Assembly (NCBI RefSeq): GCF_000286955.2
Contig: NZ_AJYK02000057.1
Coordinates: 1 to 64,000 of the forward strand
From: Vibrio rumoiensis 1S-45
GTDB taxonomy: Bacteria; Pseudomonadota; Gammaproteobacteria; Enterobacterales; Vibrionaceae
Direction: 5' to 3'
Length of the DNA stretch: 64,000 nucleotides
Shown: positions 1 to 10,023 of the stretch, piece by piece
Layout of the letters: every line of letters starts with the position of its first letter
Numbering within the stretch: the stretch's first letter is position 1
Translations under genes and position numbers: made by a program
Notes under the pieces: generated by a model
What the model was told of the DNA's origin: nothing
What the model saw: only the letters and a program-made list of their open reading frames with translations
The model's database searches: none

Positions 1-20
1 GAATCCTCCCGCGCGCACCA
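1..20 (+). tRNA. 3' end of a tRNA gene, probably tRNA-Arg (partial)
   Basis: The window opens inside a tRNA: the rest of a T-loop (GAAT), a T-stem strand CCTCC, a 7-base acceptor strand CGCGCGC, the discriminator A and an encoded CCA. The T-arm resembles bacterial tRNA-Arg(ACG). The anticodon lies outside the window, so the identity is an inference; a tRNA 3' end is fairly secure because a terminator follows directly. Confidence 0.65.
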
Positions 21-27
21 TATTTTG

Positions 28-57
28 AAGCCCTGCACATTTGTGTAGGGCTTTTTT
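28..57 (+). terminator. Rho-independent terminator after the tRNA
   Basis: An 11-bp stem (AAGCCCTGCAC pairing with GTGTAGGGCTT, one G-T pair) with a 4-base loop is followed by a run of T. It ends the tRNA transcript that enters from the left. Confidence 0.85.
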
Positions 58-184
58 GCTATTTCGCTACTAGATATAGATTATTGAGTGACTTGATGTA
101 ATTCTTAATGGTCAATGAGATAGGGTTAAATTAGACTGGCTACTTATCGTCGCCTTGCCGGATATTTTTAAAGGACAAAAAAAT

Positions 185-1138
185 ATGTCTTCAAATGCAC
201 AAATCGTAATTTCGCAATTTGGTGGTCCAGAACAACTTAATATTCTCACGACAGAGATCCCTCAACCACAAGCTGGCGAAGTGCTAGTCAAAGTTGCTTT
301 TTCAGGCGTGAATCCAATTGATGTGAAAACTCGCGCTGGTATTGGCTGGGCTGCAGAGCACAATAAAAATAATTTACCATGGACGCCTGGCTATGACGTT
401 TCTGGCGTTGTGGTGAAACAAGGCATTGGCAGTGAAAAATTTAATTTAAATGATATGGTGTCGGGCTTTATTGGATTCCCATTACGTGGCGGTGGCTACA
501 GTCAATATTTGTGCGTTTCTGAAACCGAACTGGCTTTAGTGCCAGAAGACATTTCCTTAAAAGCTGCTGCAGCTATCCCATTAGCAGGGCAAACGGCTGC
601 GCAAGCATTGGAAAAAGCGCAAATACAATCAGGTGAAACCGTATTGATTTTAGCTGGCGCAGGTGGCGTTGGTCATATTGCCGTGCAAATTGCGGTTGCC
701 GCGAAAACCAAGGTATATGCAACTTGCTGTGAAGACAATAAATCTTATATTGAAATACTAGGCGGCACCGCAATTGATTATAACAATCCGAGTGAGCTTG
801 AAGCACTTAATCACGTAGATGTGATGATCGACTTGGTTGGTGGTGAAGCTGCAATTAAAGCGATGGCCTGTTTGCACCCTGGGAGCCGAGTGATTACAGT
901 TCCCACTATAACCTCTTCAATGGTGTGTTCACATGCTGCTGAGCTGGGTATTATTGGCATGGGTATGTTAGTTGAACCTGATACGGTTCAACTCGAAGAA
1001 TTACTTGGATTGATCAGTGCTGGAATGTTAAAAGTTGAAGTTGAACAATGCTTTGCGATGAATGAAGTTGCACAGGCTCACTTGAAAATTGAAAGTGGTC
1101 ATGCTCGTGGTAAGATCTTACTCGATATGCAAATGTAA
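185..1138 (+). CDS. Quinone oxidoreductase-like / zinc-independent MDR family dehydrogenase
   Basis: Medium-chain dehydrogenase/reductase of the quinone reductase (Qor) type. The N-terminal GroES-like domain has GEVLVKVAFSGVNPIDVK near residues 30–50. The Rossmann domain has the NAD(P) motif AGAGGVGHIAVQIA near residue 155. The catalytic zinc ligands of true alcohol dehydrogenases are not evident, so NADPH-dependent reduction of quinones or enones is the likely activity; the substrate cannot be told. The ATG at 185 is chosen because AAAGGA lies just upstream and the family start follows; an in-frame ATG at 155 would add ten atypical residues. The product is 317 residues, the usual family length. 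It probably heads a short run with yqaA and the M16 protease. Confidence 0.85.
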   Translation: MSSNAQIVISQFGGPEQLNILTTEIPQPQAGEVLVKVAFSGVNPIDVKTRAGIGWAAEHNKNNLPWTPGYDVSGVVVKQGIGSEKFNLNDMVSGFIGFPLRGGGYSQYLCVSETELALVPEDISLKAAAAIPLAGQTAAQALEKAQIQSGETVLILAGAGGVGHIAVQIAVAAKTKVYATCCEDNKSYIEILGGTAIDYNNPSELEALNHVDVMIDLVGGEAAIKAMACLHPGSRVITVPTITSSMVCSHAAELGIIGMGMLVEPDTVQLEELLGLISAGMLKVEVEQCFAMNEVAQAHLKIESGHARGKILLDMQM

Positions 1139-1147
1139 TCTTCTTCA

Positions 1148-1597
1148 GTGTCAGATTTATACCAACAATTGCACCTATTGTTTTCCAATGATCCTTTGTT
1201 GGTTTTATTTCTATCTGGCTTCTTAAGTGCTACCTTGCTCCCAGGAAGCTCAGAGTTAAGTTTATACGCCGCATTAAATTTAGATCAGCTTTCTACATTA
1301 ACGGTGGTCGTGGTAGCAACGTTAGGTAATACCTTGGGGGGAATGACAAATTATTTTCTCGGAGCATTTTTACCAAATCGAACATTGAAGCAAAAAAAAG
1401 GTCTACAACTAGAAGCTTGGATTCAACGCTATGGTTATTGGGCTTTATTGATGAGTTGGGTGCCTATTTTCGGTGACCCATTATGTGTGGCTGCAGGCTG
1501 GCTACGAATGAATGGTTGGTTGTGTTTGTTAGCGATTGGGGTCGGTAAAGGACTTCGTTATGCTTTCCTTGTCATGATATTTAAAGGATTAATGTAG
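1148..1597 (+). CDS. yqaA: YqaA family inner-membrane protein (DedA/SNARE-associated type)
   Basis: A small hydrophobic protein of 149 residues with about four membrane segments. It aligns well with E. coli YqaA as I recall it: LLPGSSE near residue 31, a GNTLGG loop near residue 66, the WVPIFGDPLC segment near residue 105 and GKGLRY near the end. The family belongs to the SNARE-associated/DedA-like group, thought to act in membrane lipid or proton-coupled transport; the specific role is unknown. The start is GTG at 1148, nine bases after the previous stop. The stop TAG abuts the ATG of the next gene with no gap, suggesting cotranscription and translational coupling. Confidence 0.82.
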   Translation: MSDLYQQLHLLFSNDPLLVLFLSGFLSATLLPGSSELSLYAALNLDQLSTLTVVVVATLGNTLGGMTNYFLGAFLPNRTLKQKKGLQLEAWIQRYGYWALLMSWVPIFGDPLCVAAGWLRMNGWLCLLAIGVGKGLRYAFLVMIFKGLM

Positions 1598-4465
1598 ATG
1601 AAAAAGCTCGTTATGGGTTTATGCTTTTCAGTACTTGCAGGGTGTTCATTATTCACCGATCAAGAAAACTCGAATAAGCCATCAGAGCCGCTTCCAAAAG
1701 GTGTGCATTTTGTTGAATCTAAGCCTTCTGAGTTAGGAAAGGTCTCGATACCTTATTCAAAATATCAATTGGATAACGGGCTAACCGTGATTCTCTCACC
1801 AGATGATTCCGATCCTTTAGTGCACGTTGATGTGACTTATCATGTTGGTTCGGCTCGTGAACAAATCGGCCGCTCAGGTTTTGCTCACTTTTTTGAGCAT
1901 ATGATGTTCCAAGGTTCTGAACATGTTGGCGATCAACAGCATTTTAAAATTGTCACTGAAGCAGGTGGAACCTTAAATGGAACAACCAATCGTGACCGGA
2001 CCAATTATTTTGAAACAGTACCCTCAAATCAATTAGAAAAAATGCTGTGGTTAGAATCAGATCGTATGGGCTTTTTAGTGAACGCGGTTTCTCAACGTAA
2101 ATTTGAAATTCAGCGTGATACCGTAAAAAATGAACGTGGACAGAATTATGATAACCGTCCTTATGGGCTTGTTTACGAAAAAATAGGCGAAGCCTTATAC
2201 CCTAAAAATCATCCTTATTCATGGCAAACTATTGGCTATGTACAAGATCTGGATCGCGTCGATGTTAATGACTTAAAAGCTTTCTTCTTACGTTGGTATG
2301 GCCCTAATAATGCGGTGCTTACTATTGGTGGCGATATCGATGAAGCGAAGACACTTGAATGGGTCAATAAATATTTTGGAACGATACCAAAAGGTCCAGC
2401 CGTGGTTAATGCACCAAAGCAACCGGTGGATTTACCAGAAGACCGATTTATTACATTAGAAGATAGAATTCAACAGCCTATGGTGATGATGGCTTTCCCA
2501 ACCAAATACCGTGGAGACCAATCACAAGTCTCGGTGAATGCCCTAGCCTCTATTCTAGGGGATGGTAAAAACAGTATCCTCTATCAAAAATTGGTGAAAA
2601 CACAAAAAGCGATCGATGCGGGTGCCTTCCAAGATTGTGCTGAGCTTTCATGTACTTTATACGTGTATGCGATGGGTGATTCTGGTGAAAAGGGAGATTT
2701 GACACCGATATATCAAGATCTACTGCAAGCATTGAACGATGTTAAAGCCAATGGTGTGAAGCAAGAACAACTTGATGCGATTATGGGACAAGCAGAAGCT
2801 AGTACTATTTACGCATTGCAAAGTGTGAGCGGCAAAGTATCTCAACTTGCGGCCAATCAAACGTTCTATGGTCAACCTGATCGTCTGCAAACTGAACTTG
2901 ATGATTTACGTACAGTAACGCCGCAATCTGTCGTTGATGCCTATAATCAGTTTGTGGATGGTAAACATAAAGTTGTGTTAAGTGTTGTACCTAAAAAACA
3001 AACACAGTTAGCGGTTAAACCATCCAACTTTACGCCTTCTGCTAGAGATTTGCCAAACTATCCTAAAATTACCGATGATCAATTAGAGATTAGGGAACCT
3101 AAAGATAGCTTTGATCGTTCTGTGATCCCGCCAGTCTCTCAACCTGTATCTGGAACGATGCCACCGTTGTATCGCTTTGAATTGGATAATGGAATTAAGG
3201 TGTTAGGAACACAAACAAACGAAACACCAACGGTAGCAATTGAAGTCTCTTTCCCAGCCGGTAATCGTTATGTACCTAAAGGAAAAGAAGGATTAGCGGG
3301 TTTAACCGCACAAATGCTCAATGAAGGCACAAAGCAACGCTCTAGCGAAGTGCTACAACAACAGCTAGATCAACTTGGTAGTAGCATTAGTTTCTCATCG
3401 GGCGGATATCAATCGAGTTTAGTGATCACATCACTAACCAAGAACCTAGAGAAAACATTAACCATTGCCAATGAAATGCTCTTTCAGCCGGCATTCAATA
3501 CCAGTGACTTTTCTAGAATAAAAAATCAAAGTATTCAAGGCTTGGTTTATGAGCATCAAAAACCGTCTTGGTTAGCTTCCCAAGCGACGAAGCAAGTCTT
3601 ATATCAAGGTACGCTGTTTGACCGAGATGGTAATGGTTCTCTGGCTTCAGTTAAGAGCTTGACCTTACAAGATGTGCAAGACTTTTATAAAAAGTATTAC
3701 ATTCCGGATGGTTCAAATGTTGTCGTAGTGGGGGATGTTGATGAGGCAACGGCGAAACAAAGTCTTGGCTTTTTAAATAGTTGGCAAGCGAAGGGCGCGA
3801 AACCTCTAATGGCCGCGATTGGTAATATCGATCCACCCCAAGGGCAAAGTATTTACTTGGTCGATCAACCTAATGCTCCTCAAAGTATAGTGCGTATTGC
3901 TCGTATAGGCATGCCATATGATCCAACTGGTGAGATGTATCTAACGCAACTGGCTAATTACAACTTAGGTGGTAATTTTAATAGCCGAATAAACCAAAAT
4001 TTGCGTGAGGATAAAGGTTATACCTATGGCGCGAGTGGTGGGGTTTACGGCACTAAAGAAACTGGACTTGTGTTATTTAATGCGCAAGTAAGAGCCGATG
4101 CCACTGCAGCCTCGATTCATGAGTTTATCCAAGAGATGAAAAACTACAGCGATAAAGGAATGACCGATGAAGAGTTGAGCTTTATGCGACTTGCTGTTGG
4201 CCAACAAGACGCGTTGAAGTATGAAACGCCTTCTCAAAAGGCAGGCTTATTATCCTCGATTTTAGACTATTCTTTACCTGATGATTACATTGCGAAGAAA
4301 GCGGAAATATTGCAGACCGTAGATAAGTTTGTTTTAGATAGTGAAGCAAAGAAATGGTTTCAACCTCAAGATTTTCAGATCATCGTGGTGGGTGATGCAA
4401 AACGTTTAACTCCAGAGCTTAAAAAGTTAGGAATTCCTATCAAACCCCTTGAAGTTAAGCGCTAA
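1598..4465 (+). CDS. M16 family zinc metalloprotease, lipoprotein
   Basis: A 955-residue insulinase-type protease. The N-terminus is a lipoprotein signal with lipobox VLAGC (Cys16), so the enzyme is probably anchored in the envelope facing the periplasm. The inverted zinc motif HxxEH is at H97–H101 (HFFEH) and E179 (in KNERG) is the likely third ligand. A second M16 half begins near residue 525; it lacks an HxxEH motif and so is the usual non-catalytic partner half. The length fits the two-halved pitrilysin-like family. Substrates are not known; degradation of peptides in the periplasm is the family expectation. It directly follows yqaA. Confidence 0.9.
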   Translation: MKKLVMGLCFSVLAGCSLFTDQENSNKPSEPLPKGVHFVESKPSELGKVSIPYSKYQLDNGLTVILSPDDSDPLVHVDVTYHVGSAREQIGRSGFAHFFEHMMFQGSEHVGDQQHFKIVTEAGGTLNGTTNRDRTNYFETVPSNQLEKMLWLESDRMGFLVNAVSQRKFEIQRDTVKNERGQNYDNRPYGLVYEKIGEALYPKNHPYSWQTIGYVQDLDRVDVNDLKAFFLRWYGPNNAVLTIGGDIDEAKTLEWVNKYFGTIPKGPAVVNAPKQPVDLPEDRFITLEDRIQQPMVMMAFPTKYRGDQSQVSVNALASILGDGKNSILYQKLVKTQKAIDAGAFQDCAELSCTLYVYAMGDSGEKGDLTPIYQDLLQALNDVKANGVKQEQLDAIMGQAEASTIYALQSVSGKVSQLAANQTFYGQPDRLQTELDDLRTVTPQSVVDAYNQFVDGKHKVVLSVVPKKQTQLAVKPSNFTPSARDLPNYPKITDDQLEIREPKDSFDRSVIPPVSQPVSGTMPPLYRFELDNGIKVLGTQTNETPTVAIEVSFPAGNRYVPKGKEGLAGLTAQMLNEGTKQRSSEVLQQQLDQLGSSISFSSGGYQSSLVITSLTKNLEKTLTIANEMLFQPAFNTSDFSRIKNQSIQGLVYEHQKPSWLASQATKQVLYQGTLFDRDGNGSLASVKSLTLQDVQDFYKKYYIPDGSNVVVVGDVDEATAKQSLGFLNSWQAKGAKPLMAAIGNIDPPQGQSIYLVDQPNAPQSIVRIARIGMPYDPTGEMYLTQLANYNLGGNFNSRINQNLREDKGYTYGASGGVYGTKETGLVLFNAQVRADATAASIHEFIQEMKNYSDKGMTDEELSFMRLAVGQQDALKYETPSQKAGLLSSILDYSLPDDYIAKKAEILQTVDKFVLDSEAKKWFQPQDFQIIVVGDAKRLTPELKKLGIPIKPLEVKR

Positions 4466-4484
4466 CGCCCATAAATAAAGTGTA

Positions 4485-4512
4485 GGGTACATCCGATTAT
4501 GATAGGTGTACC
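4485..4512 (+). terminator. Weak stem-loop after the M16 protease gene
   Basis: The arms GGTACA and TGTACC pair around a 15-base loop, followed by a broken T-rich stretch (TTATGCTTTTATATT). It may be a weak terminator between the protease gene and gshA. Confidence 0.35.
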
Positions 4513-4608
4513 TTATGCTTTTATATTGCTATCAGATTTTGCTGATAGTATTTATCTTCAAGAATGACTATCCTACTCGGATCTCAAACCACATAAGTGA
4601 GTGCTATT

Positions 4609-6180
4609 TTGACCGACTTTTCTGCACGACTTCAACAAGTTGCAAAGAACCCTAAAACTTTTAAGCAATTTGGCCGCGGAATTGAGCGTGAAGCTTTACG
4701 ATATGACCTTGATGATCATCTTGCCTTAACGCCTCATCCTAAAGATTTAGGTTCAGCTTTAACCAACCAATGGATTACGACTGATTTCTCGGAGTCTCTA
4801 CTCGAATTCATTACTCCAGTGTCTAATGACGTTGACGTATTACTGAACCAGTTGAAAGATGTGCACCATTTTACGATGACTAAAATGGGTGATGAAAAAT
4901 TATGGCCAATGTCGATGCCATGTTTTGTTAGTGATGAAGAAAAAATCCCACTAGCTGAATACGGAACGTCTAATGCTGGGCGTATGAAGAATTTATATCG
5001 CCAAGGGTTAAAGCATCGTTACGGCAGTTTGATGCAAATTATTTCAGGTGTGCATTTTAACTTCTCATTCCCAGAAAGTTATTGGGATAGCCTTCATGGC
5101 GAGCAAACTGAACAAGAAAGGGCTGATAGCAAGTCGGAAGGTTACTTTGGGTTAATTCGTAACTATTACCGTTATGGCTGGATCATTCCGTACCTATTTG
5201 GTGCATCTCCTGCATTATGCCCTTCGTTTATCCAAGGGCGTGAAACTGGGCTTAATTTTGATAATATCGGGAAGACCTTGTACTTACCGTACGCTACTGC
5301 CTTGCGTTTAAGTGACTTGGGGTATACCAATAGCGCCCAAAGTGATTTGAAAATTGGCTTTAATAGCCTTGATGAGTATCTTGCTGGCCTACAGCAAGCC
5401 ATGCATAAACCATCTTTTCGTTTTGCTGAATTAGGTGTAAAAGTCGATGGTGAGCATCGCCAGTTAAATAGCAATGTTTTACAGATCGAAAATGAATTGT
5501 ATGCACCAATTCGCCCAAAGCGTGTTGCTAAAAATGGTGAAAAACCATCAGAAGCCCTAAAGCGTGGCGGTGTTGAATATATCGAAGTACGTTCATTAGA
5601 TGTTAATCCATACAGCCCAATTGGGGTTTCGAAACAACAAGTTCAATTTCTAGATTTGTTTGTTGCATGGTGTGGTATGAAAGACTCTGCACCAATGAAA
5701 GATGGTGATTTAGAATGCTGGCGTGGTAATTGGAATAGTATCATTTTAGAAGGTCGCAAGCCGGGACTTGAATTTAAGTTATGCTGTGATCAACAACCTA
5801 GCTCATTGGAATATTGGGGTAAGCAGATGTTTGAACAGCTAAACCAAATTGCCATTGAGATGGATAAAGCTCATGGTGGAACAGAATACCAAGATACGTG
5901 TGCCACGTTAGTGGGTTGGATTGATAACCCAGAACTGACCATATCAGGACGTCTTTTAAATGACATCAAACAAGCCGGTGGTATTGGCAAAGTAGGTTGT
6001 GATTTAGGCACTCAATATCGTGACGAGCTATTAGCGCATCCATATCAAGTCTACAATCAAGCGATGATGGAAGATGAAGTTGTCCGCTCTCGTCAAGAGC
6101 AAAACGAGATTGAAGCATCGGATAAACAAGGCTTTGATGAGTTTTTAGAACAATACTTTTCTTATTTAGTGAAAATGTAA
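4609..6180 (+). CDS. gshA: Glutamate–cysteine ligase (GshA)
   Basis: First enzyme of glutathione synthesis: ATP-dependent joining of glutamate gamma-carboxyl to cysteine in the cytoplasm. The family start region FGRGIERE is present near residue 24, and the long GshA fold runs the full 523 residues (E. coli 518). Two non-ATG starts compete. GTG at 4597 has no ribosome site. TTG at 4609 has AAGTGAG seven bases upstream and gives the family-like start TDFSARLQQ, so TTG is preferred. The next gene begins four bases after the stop, and luxS follows, forming a likely gshA–lipoprotein–luxS operon seen in vibrios. Confidence 0.95.
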   Translation: MTDFSARLQQVAKNPKTFKQFGRGIEREALRYDLDDHLALTPHPKDLGSALTNQWITTDFSESLLEFITPVSNDVDVLLNQLKDVHHFTMTKMGDEKLWPMSMPCFVSDEEKIPLAEYGTSNAGRMKNLYRQGLKHRYGSLMQIISGVHFNFSFPESYWDSLHGEQTEQERADSKSEGYFGLIRNYYRYGWIIPYLFGASPALCPSFIQGRETGLNFDNIGKTLYLPYATALRLSDLGYTNSAQSDLKIGFNSLDEYLAGLQQAMHKPSFRFAELGVKVDGEHRQLNSNVLQIENELYAPIRPKRVAKNGEKPSEALKRGGVEYIEVRSLDVNPYSPIGVSKQQVQFLDLFVAWCGMKDSAPMKDGDLECWRGNWNSIILEGRKPGLEFKLCCDQQPSSLEYWGKQMFEQLNQIAIEMDKAHGGTEYQDTCATLVGWIDNPELTISGRLLNDIKQAGGIGKVGCDLGTQYRDELLAHPYQVYNQAMMEDEVVRSRQEQNEIEASDKQGFDEFLEQYFSYLVKM

Positions 6181-6183
6181 AAG

Positions 6184-6798
6184 ATGAAGAATCGATTGTT
6201 GTGGCAAGTGCTATTCAGTGTTCTCAGCTTGGTTGTATTATCAGGTTGTGCAACGTCACCGCCCAAGAATCAAGAAAACTTATGTGATATTTTTCGTGAA
6301 TATCCAGATTGGTATGATGACGCCTTAGATATGCAAGACGCCTTTGGTGTCCCTATTCAAATATCGATGGCCTTTATGAAACAAGAAAGCGCTTATGTTG
6401 GTGATGCAAAACCCCCTCGTTATTACGCTTTAGGTTTCATTCCTTGGGGGCGTGTCAGCAGTGCGTATGGTTACGCTCAAGCCCAAGATCCTGTCTGGTC
6501 TGAATATCAAGATCAAGTCAGTTCCTGGTCTTCAAGAAGCGATTTTGGTGATGCCATTATGTTTATTGGTTGGTATATCGACGGTAGCCAAAAAACCTTA
6601 GGCATTTCAAAGTGGGATGCCTATAGCCAATATTTAGCCTACCATGAAGGCCGTGGTGGCTTTAAACGAAAATCCTATACACGTAAACCTAACTTACTTA
6701 AAGTGGCAAGACGTGTTGACCAAACCGCAAAAAATTATGGCTGGCAGCTAAAACAATGCAAAGCCGAATTAGACAGTAACCGTAGCTGGTTTTTTTAA
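6184..6798 (+). CDS. Lipoprotein with a lysozyme-like (transglycosylase SLT-type) domain
   Basis: A 204-residue protein with a lipobox LSGC near residues 19–22, so probably lipidated. The mature part has features of a lysozyme-like fold: a glutamate in FMKQESAY near residue 68 that could be catalytic, the segment SAYGYAQAQ near residue 98, and YLAYHEGRGGF near residue 157, which recalls lytic transglycosylase motifs. Peptidoglycan cleavage is therefore a reasonable guess but not shown. The gene sits four bases after gshA and 42 bases before luxS, a conserved position in vibrios. No dedicated role in glutathione or AI-2 metabolism is known to me. Confidence 0.75.
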   Translation: MKNRLLWQVLFSVLSLVVLSGCATSPPKNQENLCDIFREYPDWYDDALDMQDAFGVPIQISMAFMKQESAYVGDAKPPRYYALGFIPWGRVSSAYGYAQAQDPVWSEYQDQVSSWSSRSDFGDAIMFIGWYIDGSQKTLGISKWDAYSQYLAYHEGRGGFKRKSYTRKPNLLKVARRVDQTAKNYGWQLKQCKAELDSNRSWFF

Positions 6799-6840
6799 AG
6801 CGCAGCCGGAAGCAATAAATAATATTAGGAGAAAACAGCA

Positions 6841-7359
6841 ATGCCTCTATTAGATAGTTTTACCGTTGACCATACACGTATGCAAGCACCTGCAGTACGT
6901 GTTGCGAAGACTATGCAAACGCCAAAAGGGGATACCATTACTGTATTCGATTTACGTTTTTGCATACCAAACCAAGATATCTTGTCTGAAAAAGGTATCC
7001 ATACTTTAGAACATCTTTACGCTGGTTTTATGCGAGCACATTTGAATGGATCAAATGTTGAGATTATTGATATTTCACCAATGGGCTGTCGTACTGGTTT
7101 CTATATGAGTTTGATTGGCACGCCAAGCGAACAATTGGTCGCTGATTCTTGGTTGGCAGCAATGGAAGATGTGCTTAAAGTTGAAGATCAAAATAAGATC
7201 CCAGAGTTGAATGAATATCAATGTGGTACATATTCAATGCATTCATTAACGGAAGCACAAGAGATTGCAAAAAACATTATTGCTGCAGGCATTAGTGTGA
7301 ATAAAAATGATGAATTAGCGTTGCCTGATTCAATGCTACAAGAACTAAAAGTAGATTAA
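6841..7359 (+). CDS. luxS: S-ribosylhomocysteine lyase (LuxS), AI-2 synthase
   Basis: Cleaves S-ribosylhomocysteine to homocysteine and DPD, the precursor of autoinducer-2, closing the activated methyl cycle. The metal-binding HTLEH motif is at H54, E57 and H58, and the third ligand C128 lies in EYQCGT. The active-site cysteine C83 lies in MGCRTGF. At 172 residues it is full length. A good ribosome site, TAGGAG, lies eight bases before the ATG. It is last in the gshA–lipoprotein–luxS run. Confidence 0.98.
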   Translation: MPLLDSFTVDHTRMQAPAVRVAKTMQTPKGDTITVFDLRFCIPNQDILSEKGIHTLEHLYAGFMRAHLNGSNVEIIDISPMGCRTGFYMSLIGTPSEQLVADSWLAAMEDVLKVEDQNKIPELNEYQCGTYSMHSLTEAQEIAKNIIAAGISVNKNDELALPDSMLQELKVD

Positions 7360-7416
7360 TGTTGTTCGGAGCTAAAAAGCTCAACTTCTTTTAACTCTAT
7401 TCTAGAACCGTTATAA

Positions 7417-7452
7417 AAATAGCCCTTAGCTTTTTAGAGTTAAGGGCTATTT
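7417..7452. terminator. Bidirectional terminator between luxS and corB
   Basis: A perfect 12-bp inverted repeat, AAATAGCCCTTA with TAAGGGCTATTT, has a 12-base loop. T-rich sequence follows on the plus strand and A-rich sequence precedes it, so it can end luxS and the opposing corB transcript. Confidence 0.8.
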
Positions 7453-7523
7453 CTATTTATACTGCTTTATCTTTCAGCACGATAAACGTGCAGTGCAGAG
7501 CCCGAACAACGAGGCTCAGTTGA

Positions 7524-8807
7524 TTAATGCTTCTTCTTCACTTTCTTCTTCGAAGGGTACACTTTTACTAACTTGATTTTATTTTCGGCAATCTCAATTA
7601 ATTCCATTTTATGATTGGCAATTTCAATGCTGAGATAACTTTCAGGAATATCTTCCAAGTGCTCTAAAATCAAACCATTAAGAGTCCGTGGGCCATCGGT
7701 CGGTAACTTCCAGTTTAACCCTTTATTAATATCTCGAACATTAGCACTGCCTTCCATTAAGTAACTACCATCACTTTGTGGCGTGATCTCATCGGTAAGG
7801 CTAGGGGACATGGAAGTCGTAAACTCCCCCACAATCTCTTCTAAAATATCTTCAAGAGTAATCAAACCAATGATGTCGCCATATTCATCGACAATCATGC
7901 CAATACGCTCTTTATTGCGCTGGAATTTAAGCAACTGAACATTCAACGGTGTGGCTTCTGGGATGAAATACACTTCATCCGCTGCTCGTAATAAGGTCTC
8001 TTTATTAAACTCATTCTTTTCAAGCATTAAACGATAAGCTTTACGCAAACGTAGCATACCCACAACTTCATCAATATGGTCGCGATATAAAACCACACGG
8101 CCATGAGCGGAGTGGGTTAACTGGCGCACAATTGATTTCCAATCGTCGTTGATATCAATACCCGTGATTTCATTACGAGGAACCATAATGTCATTTACTG
8201 TGACATGCTCCAGATCCAAAATGGAGATCAGCATATCTTGGTGACGACGAGGGATCAGGCTGCCAGCTTCATTTACCACAGTACGAAGCTCTTCAGAACT
8301 TAAATGATCACCTGCAACTTCATCGGCTTTAATACCGAGTAAGCGAAGTAAACCGTTAGTAATGATATTTACCATGACAACCAATGGGGCCATCACTTTC
8401 ATTAATAAGCGTAATAATATACTGCTGGTGTATGACACTTTTTCAGGGTAAAGCGCCGCTAATGTTTTTGGGGTGATTTCCGCAAAAACTAAAATAACTA
8501 AAGTTAAAACACCGGTTGCGATCGCCACACCATAATCGCCATATAAACGCATACCGATAATGGTGGCAATGGCTGAAGCTAATATATTGACTAAGTTGTT
8601 GCCAATTAGAATTAAGCCAATTAAGCGATCCGGTCTTTCAAGAAGTTTTTCTACTCGCTTAGCGCCTTTGTGGCCTTGGTTGGCTAAATGACGTAAACGA
8701 TAGCGGTTTAGCGACATCATGCCGGTTTCTGAACTAGAGAAATAGGCAGAGATAAGGATTAAAATTGCAAGCAGGCTAAACAGCAGCCCTGTTGATATAT
8801 CACCCAA
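7524..8807 (-). CDS. corB: CorB/YfjD-type membrane protein with CBS pair (CNNM/HlyC-CorC family)
   Basis: A 427-residue protein close to E. coli YfjD/CorB along its whole length. It has an N-terminal DUF21 transmembrane domain (about residues 5–190, including SSSETGMMSLNRYRLRH), then a CBS domain pair (about 205–340, including MVPRNEI and a DEYGDIIGLITLEDILEEIVG segment) and a C-terminal CorC_HlyC domain. The family is linked to magnesium and cobalt handling; direct transport is debated. The start is TTG with AAAGGA upstream on the minus strand. It lies beside ypjD and ffh, the same trio as in E. coli. Confidence 0.9.
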   Translation of the reverse strand: MGDISTGLLFSLLAILILISAYFSSSETGMMSLNRYRLRHLANQGHKGAKRVEKLLERPDRLIGLILIGNNLVNILASAIATIIGMRLYGDYGVAIATGVLTLVILVFAEITPKTLAALYPEKVSYTSSILLRLLMKVMAPLVVMVNIITNGLLRLLGIKADEVAGDHLSSEELRTVVNEAGSLIPRRHQDMLISILDLEHVTVNDIMVPRNEITGIDINDDWKSIVRQLTHSAHGRVVLYRDHIDEVVGMLRLRKAYRLMLEKNEFNKETLLRAADEVYFIPEATPLNVQLLKFQRNKERIGMIVDEYGDIIGLITLEDILEEIVGEFTTSMSPSLTDEITPQSDGSYLMEGSANVRDINKGLNWKLPTDGPRTLNGLILEHLEDIPESYLSIEIANHKMELIEIAENKIKLVKVYPSKKKVKKKH

Positions 8808-8896
8808 ACTTAGGTTTTCCTTTGATTATTAGACATAGCAGTTATGACGAAATCTGATTACCCTGTCAATAGTTAGGGGTAATTAAGCTCGACTAA

Positions 8897-9700
8897 TTAG
8901 TGTAAAATTATTTCTCGAACGAAACGACTGCCAAAATAGGCCAGTGTTAATAAAGTGGCTCCAGAGATAGAAAGCCATAAAACTTTTCTACCACGCCAAC
9001 CTTGTTGGTAATGTCCCCATAATAAAATGCAATACAAGGCCCAAGCAACAAACGACAATACAGCCTTATGTGCATTCGGGGGAGCAAACATCCCATCAAC
9101 ATAAATTGCACCAGTCACTAATGTTGCAGTGAGCAGTAGCGTTCCAATTAAAATGATTTTGAATAAGTGGCGTTCAACCATCATTAAAGGCGGTAAATTA
9201 GGGTTAATGATAATGGATTTTTTGCTTTTTAACTGGTGATCAAGCCAAGCCAGTTGTAGTGCATATAACGCACCAATCATTAAGGTTGAGTAAGCAAATA
9301 ACGCGATACTAATATGGATCAGTAACTCTATTCTCCCCTCAAAGTGAGTCATGAAAGTACTGGGTAAGAAATTTGCTGCCGCTAAGTTAATGGCTGAAAA
9401 GCTATACACGACAGGCAGTAAGAACCACAGCCTTGTTTTCCACATAGAGATACTTAATACCAAACAGATGATAAAGCCAATCAATGAAGCAACATTGAGA
9501 ATGCTTAAATTTTGTCCATTTGGATTGATGATAAGATCGCTGATTAACCATCCATGAGTACTAATCGCGAGAATCGCCAGCGTAAAGACCAGCTTTATAC
9601 GAATGCCAGAACTGTGTACGAGCCCAGGAACGATCATACAAGTAGCTGCAAAGTAAAAAACAACAGCGATAATTGAAAGCAGGTTTTCCATATTACTCAT
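8897..9700 (-). CDS. ypjD: YpjD, CcsA-like inner-membrane protein
   Basis: A 267-residue polytopic membrane protein with about eight hydrophobic segments, related to the cytochrome c assembly protein CcsA/CcmC family. The C-terminal stretch WALYCILLWGHYQQGWRGRK is a recognisable YpjD feature. Its biochemical role is not established; the family name reflects homology, not proven heme handling. It is transcribed away from ffh and towards corB, 89 bases upstream of it, so the two may share a transcript. A second Met three codons in (MSNM) is an alternative start. Confidence 0.85.
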   Translation of the reverse strand: MSNMENLLSIIAVVFYFAATCMIVPGLVHSSGIRIKLVFTLAILAISTHGWLISDLIINPNGQNLSILNVASLIGFIICLVLSISMWKTRLWFLLPVVYSFSAINLAAANFLPSTFMTHFEGRIELLIHISIALFAYSTLMIGALYALQLAWLDHQLKSKKSIIINPNLPPLMMVERHLFKIILIGTLLLTATLVTGAIYVDGMFAPPNAHKAVLSFVAWALYCILLWGHYQQGWRGRKVLWLSISGATLLTLAYFGSRFVREIILH

Positions 9701-9853
9701 TTAATAAATCCATTGAATGAAAGATTATAACTCGCTCTTTCGGTAGGGGCTATGTATGGTTTCGTATCTGAGTCTAAAAAACTCATACTAGCATTTCATA
9801 ACAGAATATTCGCAGCATAAAAGCAGAAAAAATAGACAATATAGTGAAAGTCA

Positions 9854-9882
9854 GTGAAACATAGCTACAGCCTCGTTATACT
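9854..9882 (+). promoter_or_regulatory. Candidate promoter for ffh
   Basis: GTGAAA and TATACT are separated by 17 bases, in the 323-base divergent gap between ypjD and ffh. This predicts a start near 9889 and a leader of about 135 bases. The −35 box matches four of six consensus bases. I see no other gene in this gap. Confidence 0.4.
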
Positions 9883-10023
9883 GTCAGCAATTGTATATAG
9901 TGAAAATACCAATTTAAGTAAGAAAATAGCAAGAAAAGGCATAACATCAGTTGCATTGTTAGACTTCGCAACCCATTTATTAGCTATTCTCAACGACATT
10001 AGAATGTTTATTTAGGCCCAATC

